A stretch of 19,340 nt of DNA, from positions 1 to 19,340 of the forward strand of contig SKHR01000133.1 in the NCBI GenBank assembly GCA_007116865.1, in the 5' to 3' direction. The DNA is from Marinospirillum sp. GTDB lineage: Bacteria; Pseudomonadota; Gammaproteobacteria; Pseudomonadales; Halomonadaceae. Positions 15,053 through 19,340 of this stretch are shown one piece after another. A model generated the notes under the pieces. It saw only the letters and a list, made by a program, of their open reading frames with translations, was not told where the DNA came from and did not search any database. Positions within the stretch are counted from its first letter, which is position 1, and the number at the start of each line of letters is the position of its first letter. Made by a program: the position numbers and the translations under genes.

Positions 15053-16042
15053 ATGACGCTCACACTGACCATCTGCGACGACTCGGCACTGGCGCGCAAA
15101 CAGCTCGCCAGAGCCCTGCCTCCTGATCTGGATATTCACCTTAGCTTCGCCACTCAAGGACATGAGGCCCTGCAACGGATTCGCCAAGGGCACGCAAATA
15201 TTCTACTGCTTGACCTCAACATGCCGGACATGGACGGCTATCAAGTCCTGCGAACGATTCGTGAAGAAGACCTGCCTTGCCTGGTGATCGTGATCTCTGG
15301 CGACATCCAGGAAGCAGCCAAGCGACAGGTGATCCAGTTGGGTGCGCTTGAGTTCCTGGCCAAGCCTGTCTGCCCGGAGCAATTAGCACTGACCCTTTCC
15401 CACTACGGCCTGACACCCAAGCCTGGACTCACACCTAAAGCGATCCCCAGCGAAGCTGAGCGACCCGTCAATCTCACTGAGCTGCTGCAAGAAACCATGA
15501 ACGTGGCGATGGGTCAGGCCGGACGCCTGCTCGGCAGCCTGCTCAATACCTTTGTGCACCTGCCTATCCCCAAAGTCCATCACACGCCTTATGCCCAGCT
15601 TCCCGGTCAACTGCAACTGGCTGACTGCGATCAGGTTGCGGCAGTCTCTCAGGGGTTTATCGGCTCAGGTATTTCCGGTGAAGCGGTTTTACTCCTGGAG
15701 CAAGAACACCTGCCCAAGGTGGCCCGTTTTTTACCTGATGCCTGCGCCGCCACTGACAGCCCGGATCTGGACGTACTCACAGAACTGGCTGCACTACTCA
15801 GCGGCGCCTGTTTAAGAGGTTTTGCAGAACAGCTGGATTTGCGTTTCAGTCTTGGGCACCCGGTTTTTTTAGGCCTGTCAGACTCGGTCAAAAACCTGCT
15901 GAATGCTCAGCAAACCCATGAGGTTCTGGCGGTCGAAATTGATTACCGCCTGCCAGAAGTGGATATCGACTGTGATCTGCTGATGATTTTTACCAGTGAT
16001 TCTTTGGCCGCACTCAACGAACGCACAGGGTATCTGGGATGA
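15053..16042 (+). CDS. Response regulator with C-terminal CheC-type phosphatase domain
   Basis: A 329-aa soluble protein. The N-terminal receiver domain (1-115) has Asp9/Asp10, phospho-acceptor Asp54 (LLLDLNMPDMDG), Ser82 and Lys104, so it should be phosphorylatable. The CheC-like domain (about 138-329) has two copies of the CheC catalytic pattern (S/D-x3-E-x2-N-x22-P). The first (E146, N150 region, Pro173) keeps E-x2-N-x22-P; the second (Asp240, Glu244, Ala247, Pro270) has Asn replaced by Ala, so at most one site looks complete. CheC proteins dephosphorylate CheY-P; here the receiver may be an internal substrate or a switch. Start ATG 15053 with AAGGA (15042-15046). Its stop overlaps the start of the next cyclase (ATGA). 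No chemotaxis gene is adjacent. Confidence 0.85.
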   Translation: MTLTLTICDDSALARKQLARALPPDLDIHLSFATQGHEALQRIRQGHANILLLDLNMPDMDGYQVLRTIREEDLPCLVIVISGDIQEAAKRQVIQLGALEFLAKPVCPEQLALTLSHYGLTPKPGLTPKAIPSEAERPVNLTELLQETMNVAMGQAGRLLGSLLNTFVHLPIPKVHHTPYAQLPGQLQLADCDQVAAVSQGFIGSGISGEAVLLLEQEHLPKVARFLPDACAATDSPDLDVLTELAALLSGACLRGFAEQLDLRFSLGHPVFLGLSDSVKNLLNAQQTHEVLAVEIDYRLPEVDIDCDLLMIFTSDSLAALNERTGYLG

Positions 16043-17025
16043 CACAGATGGAAATTGATCAGGAAATCACTGAAATCCATCAAATGGTGCAACTGCTCCA
16101 GAATGTGGATGTCGGTCTGGTGGTGTTAAATCAGCAGCATCAGGTGCTGTTGTGGAACAGCTTCATGGAAAACCATTCCGGCCTGCACCCCCAGAAAGCC
16201 TTAGGAAGCTCTTTATTCGAGCTTTTTCCCCACGCCCCCAGCCAGTGGCTGGAACACAAGCTGGCATCCGTGTTTAAGCTGGGCATGCCCGCCTATGCCA
16301 CCTGGGAGCAGCAACCCCACCCCTTTGCCTTTAAAAGCTATCGTCCGCTGACTGGCACATCGGATCGCATGTACCAGAATCTGACCTTCTTGCCCTTGCA
16401 GGATGCACACAACCAGGTCAATCAAGTCTGCCTGCTGATTTATGATGTCACCGAAAGCGCCACCAGCAAACAACAGCTGGCGCTGGCCAACCAGGAGCTG
16501 GCACGACTCAGCCGAATTGATCGGCTCACTCAGCTATACAACCGGGGTTACTGGGAACAACGCTTTGAGGCCTATTTCAAACAGTGCCAGCGGAGCAAAA
16601 CTCAAACCGAAGCCAGTTTATTGATTTTCGACCTGGATCACTTCAAGCGCGTCAATGACACCTATGGACATCCGACGGGTGATGCTGCCATCCGTCATGC
16701 GGCACAGTTGACAGCGCGCATGGCAAGAGAAACGGATCTGGCCGGGCGATATGGTGGGGAGGAGTTTGTGCTGCTGCTACCCGATACCGGGCGTGATGGC
16801 GGCATGACGCTGGCTGAACGCTTGCGGCTCAAGGTCGCTAAGATGCCCGTCTATTACGATGGCCTCGAACTGGGGCTGACCATTAGCGTTGGCCTGTGTG
16901 CCTTCAGCCCTGATCTCACTTCAGCTCATCAGTGGCTACAGCGTGCCGATGAAGCCCTTTATCAGGCCAAAAAATCAGGCCGAAACCGAGTCTGTGAATG
17001 GCGCGCCAGCCCTGAAACCAACTGA
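16039..17025 (+). CDS. PAS-GGDEF diguanylate cyclase
   Basis: A 328-aa soluble protein with no transmembrane segment. A PAS-like sensor (about 15-140; LLQNVDVGLVVLNQQHQVLLWN at the start, YDVTES at the end) is followed by a coiled linker and a GGDEF domain (158-320). The active-site GGEEF (239-243) is intact and RETD (230-233), five residues before it, is an I-site, so feedback-inhibited c-di-GMP synthesis is expected. FDLDHFKRVNDTYGH is the metal/nucleotide-binding segment. Its ATG lies within the ATGA overlap with the REC-CheC gene, so the two are made together, and the CheC protein is the obvious candidate partner. The PAS ligand is unknown. Confidence 0.93.
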   Translation: MTQMEIDQEITEIHQMVQLLQNVDVGLVVLNQQHQVLLWNSFMENHSGLHPQKALGSSLFELFPHAPSQWLEHKLASVFKLGMPAYATWEQQPHPFAFKSYRPLTGTSDRMYQNLTFLPLQDAHNQVNQVCLLIYDVTESATSKQQLALANQELARLSRIDRLTQLYNRGYWEQRFEAYFKQCQRSKTQTEASLLIFDLDHFKRVNDTYGHPTGDAAIRHAAQLTARMARETDLAGRYGGEEFVLLLPDTGRDGGMTLAERLRLKVAKMPVYYDGLELGLTISVGLCAFSPDLTSAHQWLQRADEALYQAKKSGRNRVCEWRASPETN

Positions 17026-17030
17026 TCTTT

Positions 17031-17072
17031 ACCCAGGCAGGTCATGGGTTGACGATTTTTTTACTTTTTTTT
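17031..17072 (+). terminator. Weak hairpin plus long T-tract after the PAS-GGDEF gene
   Basis: ACCCA (17031-17035) can pair with TGGGT (17045-17049), followed after a few bases by T-runs at 17056-17062 and 17065-17072. The 5-bp stem is weak and the first T-run starts six bases late, so this may be only a partial terminator. The 139-nt gap to the polyamine-binding protein suggests separate control of that gene. Confidence 0.35.
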
Positions 17073-17164
17073 GTTCCAGGCTATTTTCAAACCGTGTAAA
17101 AAAACTGAAAATGCGCCGCTCTGGCTTAAGGGCAATTCACCCCATCTGAGGAGGTCACCCGAGC

Positions 17165-18268
17165 ATGTTCAAGTCCATCAAATCCACCCTGGTTTTTGCT
17201 TCAACCGCACTGATTCTGAGCAGCAGCCTGGCCCAGGCTCAGCAGGTTCGTATGTACAACTGGTCAGACTATATTGCTGAAGATACGCTGGCTAACTTTC
17301 GTGCCGAAACCGGCATTCGTGTGATTTACGATGTATTTGACAGCAACGAAGTCGTTGAAGCGGCCTTGTTGTCTGGTCGTTCTGGCTACGACATCGTCGT
17401 ACCCTCCAACCACTTTATTACCAAGCAGATTCGTGCCGGTGCGTTTGCGCCACTGAATCACGACCTGCTGCCTAACATGGTTCACCTCAAGCCGGAACTG
17501 ATGAGCCTGCTGGAGCAGGTTGGTGCAGGCAGCCAGCATGCCGTGCCTTACCTCTGGGGCACCAACGGTATCGGTTACAACGCCGGTCGTATTGCCAGCA
17601 TTCTGGGCGACGATGCCCCCACTGACTCCTGGGCACTGCTGTTCGATCCTGAAGTCACTGGACGTTTAGCCGCCGCTGGTTGTGGCATCTCCATGCTCGA
17701 CTCCGGCGATGAAATGATTCCCGCCGCCTTGGCCTGGCTGGGCAAGAACCCTAACAGCCAGGATGCAGCTGAAATCCAGCAGGCAGCGGATGTGATTGCC
17801 CGTGTACAGCCGCACATCACCTACTTCCACTCCTCGCGTTATATTTCTGACCTGGCCAATGGTGAGCTCTGTGTCGCCGCTGGTTATTCCGGTGACATTT
17901 TTCAGGCTGCTGAGCGGGCAGAAGAAGCCAACAACGGTCATGAAATTGTGTACATGATTCCTAAAGAAGGGGCGGCACTTTGGTTTGACATGATGGCCAT
18001 TCCTGCGGATGCCCCCAACAAGGAAAATGCCCACACCCTGATCAACTACCTGCTGCGCCCCGAAGTGATTGCCGACATCACCAACTATGTGATGTACGCC
18101 AATCCGAACGCCGCTGCCAGCGAACTGGTGGATGAAGAGATCCTGAACGATCCAGCCATCTACCCAACCGATGAAGTGCTCAGCAAGCTGTTCATCCTGG
18201 AAGAACGTCCTTTGAATGTGCAGCGGGTTGTTACTCGCGCCTGGAACCGCGCCCGTTCCGGTCGCTGA
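17165..18268 (+). CDS. potF: Periplasmic polyamine-binding protein, PotF/SpuD family
   Basis: A 367-aa ABC-transporter solute-binding protein. The signal peptide is 1-25 (AQA|Q). The mature start VRMYNWSDYIAEDTLANF and the block YDVFDSNEVVEAALLSG match E. coli PotF (putrescine) closely. Expected polyamine contacts are present: Trp33-Ser34-Asp35, the acidic LDSGDE segment, Asp in AAGYSGDIFQA and Asp in ALWFDMMAIP. Compared with PotF, the Trp before GD is Tyr and the Phe before D is Trp, so affinity or preference between putrescine and longer polyamines may differ; Pseudomonas SpuD/SpuE differ in this way. A strong Shine-Dalgarno AGGAGGT (17149-17155) lies nine bases before ATG 17165. It is followed 21 nt later by the ATPase. 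Confidence 0.93.
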   Translation: MFKSIKSTLVFASTALILSSSLAQAQQVRMYNWSDYIAEDTLANFRAETGIRVIYDVFDSNEVVEAALLSGRSGYDIVVPSNHFITKQIRAGAFAPLNHDLLPNMVHLKPELMSLLEQVGAGSQHAVPYLWGTNGIGYNAGRIASILGDDAPTDSWALLFDPEVTGRLAAAGCGISMLDSGDEMIPAALAWLGKNPNSQDAAEIQQAADVIARVQPHITYFHSSRYISDLANGELCVAAGYSGDIFQAAERAEEANNGHEIVYMIPKEGAALWFDMMAIPADAPNKENAHTLINYLLRPEVIADITNYVMYANPNAAASELVDEEILNDPAIYPTDEVLSKLFILEERPLNVQRVVTRAWNRARSGR

Positions 18269-18289
18269 GTTTAGGAGATCCCAGCAGCG

Positions 18290-19340
18290 ATGGCATTGGC
18301 AGCCGGCGTTTATAAAAAGGTCCTCAGCGGGGGCAACCAGAAGCAGGTTTTACTGAAGCTGGAAGGCATCAGTAAAAGCTTTGCGGAAACCCTCGCGGTG
18401 GATGATGTCAACCTCAGTATTCGCCAGGGTGAAATCTTTGCCTTGCTGGGCGGTTCTGGATCAGGCAAATCAACCCTGCTGCGCATACTGGCCGGGTTTG
18501 AAACCCCGACCCAAGGGCGCATTCTGCTGGATGGCAAGGACATCACCCACCTGCCCCCTTACGAGCGCCCCATCAATATGATGTTTCAGTCCTATGCGTT
18601 ATTTCCGCATATGACGGTGGAGCAGAACATTGCCTTTGGCCTGAAGCAGGACAAGCTGCCCAAAGCCGAAATCAGCGAGCGCGTCAGTGAAATGCTGCGT
18701 CTGGTGAAGATGGAGAAGTATGCCCATCGCCGCCCGCATCAGCTTTCTGGTGGACAGCGCCAACGTGTTGCGCTGGCTCGCTCACTGGCCAAACGCCCCA
18801 AGATTCTGCTGCTTGACGAGCCGATGGGGGCGCTGGACAAAAAGCTGCGAACCGAAATGCAGTTGGAAGTGGTCGATATTCTGGAAAAAGTCGGGGTGAC
18901 CTGCGTCCTGGTCACCCACGATCAGGAAGAAGCCATGACCATGGCCGAGCGCATTGCCATCATGTCCGATGGCTGGATAGTGCAGGTCGGCTCCCCGGTG
19001 GATATTTATGAGTCCCCCAACAGCCGCATGATTGCCGAGTTCATTGGTTCGGTGAACCTGTTTGAAGCAGAAGTGACTGCGGACGAACCCGACAGTTGTA
19101 CCCTCGCCTCCGTCGCGGTGGACACGCCTATTTATCTCGATCACGGTATCACTACCCGAGCCGAACAAAAGCGTGGCTGGGTCGCTTTGCGTCCAGAAAA
19201 AACCCTGGTCTGCTGGGACAAACCAGAGGAAGACGTCAACTGGTCGAGCGGCATCGTGCATGACATCGCCTACCTGGGTGGCTTTTCTGTCTACTACATT
19301 CGCCTGTCCTCGGGTCAGGTGATCAAAGCCAGCATGGTCA
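18290..19340 (+). CDS. potG: Polyamine ABC transporter ATPase PotG (partial, C-terminus off the right edge)
   Basis: 350 codons from ATG 18290 run open to the window end; E. coli PotG has 377, so about 30 residues are missing. Seen: Walker A GGSGSGKS (54-61), Q-loop Gln100 in MMFQSYALFPHMTVEQNIAFG, signature LSGGQRQ (152-158), Walker B LLLDEP (173-178), H-loop His210 in VTHDQEEAMTM, and the start of the TOBE-type regulatory domain with VALRPEK and IAYLGGFSVYYIRL. The block QNIAFGLKQDKLPKAEI is identical to PotG. It drives uptake by the transporter served by the binding protein just upstream; the permease genes (potH/potI) presumably follow beyond the window. AGGAG (18273-18277) lies 12 nt before the start. 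Confidence 0.95.
   Translation, partial: MALAAGVYKKVLSGGNQKQVLLKLEGISKSFAETLAVDDVNLSIRQGEIFALLGGSGSGKSTLLRILAGFETPTQGRILLDGKDITHLPPYERPINMMFQSYALFPHMTVEQNIAFGLKQDKLPKAEISERVSEMLRLVKMEKYAHRRPHQLSGGQRQRVALARSLAKRPKILLLDEPMGALDKKLRTEMQLEVVDILEKVGVTCVLVTHDQEEAMTMAERIAIMSDGWIVQVGSPVDIYESPNSRMIAEFIGSVNLFEAEVTADEPDSCTLASVAVDTPIYLDHGITTRAEQKRGWVALRPEKTLVCWDKPEEDVNWSSGIVHDIAYLGGFSVYYIRLSSGQVIKASMV

Noticed and set aside
17071..17280. Short plus-strand frame across the potF leader, as a leader peptide or upstream ORF
   Set aside because: It starts with a non-ATG codon without a Shine-Dalgarno and runs into potF out of frame; the strong AGGAGGT serves potF.
18782..19261. A 159-codon open frame on the minus strand opposite potG
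   Set aside because: Antisense to Walker B and the H-loop of a clear ATPase; composition typical of a shadow frame.

Overview
The window is a dense, roughly 50-55 % GC gammaproteobacterial chromosome segment. It resembles Pseudomonas/Oceanospirillales-type genomes: there is a LMW-PTP/murB pair, a RegB/RegA (RoxS/RoxR-like) pair, an iron-type SodB, RhlB, DinG, a PuuC/KauB-type aldehyde dehydrogenase and PotF/PotG polyamine uptake genes. I see no rRNA, tRNA, CRISPR array, insertion sequence or phage gene. The species cannot be named from the sequence alone.

Layout. (1) 1-2722, minus strand: a low-molecular-weight protein tyrosine phosphatase, murB, and a 7TMR-DISM membrane receptor whose C-terminus lies beyond the left edge. 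These are packed with an 11-nt overlap and a 1-nt gap. (2) 2831-4710, plus strand: a redox histidine kinase and its Fis-type response regulator (RegB/RegA family) sharing one base at stop/start. (3) 4711-7745, minus strand: a diguanylate cyclase with two periplasmic-binding-type sensor domains, followed through an ATGA overlap by a CbiM-like (ECF-type) membrane protein. That membrane protein's stop codon abuts the regA stop inside a hairpin. (4) 7828-11351, minus strand: rhlB then dinG, again with an ATGA overlap. (5) 11488-12516, minus strand: an unrecognised single-pass coiled-coil membrane protein, divergent from sodB. (6) 12785-13369, plus strand: sodB with a clear promoter and a strong terminator. 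(7) 13494 to the right edge, plus strand: a gamma-glutamyl-aminobutyraldehyde-type dehydrogenase, a REC-CheC protein plus PAS-GGDEF cyclase (ATGA overlap), a polyamine-binding protein and the ATPase PotG, which runs off the window.

Functionally, three themes recur. The first is redox and oxygen response (RegB/RegA, SodB). The second is c-di-GMP and sensory signalling: two intact GGDEF proteins with both active site and I-site, a truncated 7TMR receptor that may well be a third, and a CheC-type phosphatase domain. The third is polyamine uptake and catabolism (PuuC-like, PotF, PotG). The least ordinary pieces are the dual-sensor cyclase coupled to an ECF-like permease, and the CheC/cyclase pair inserted within a polyamine locus.
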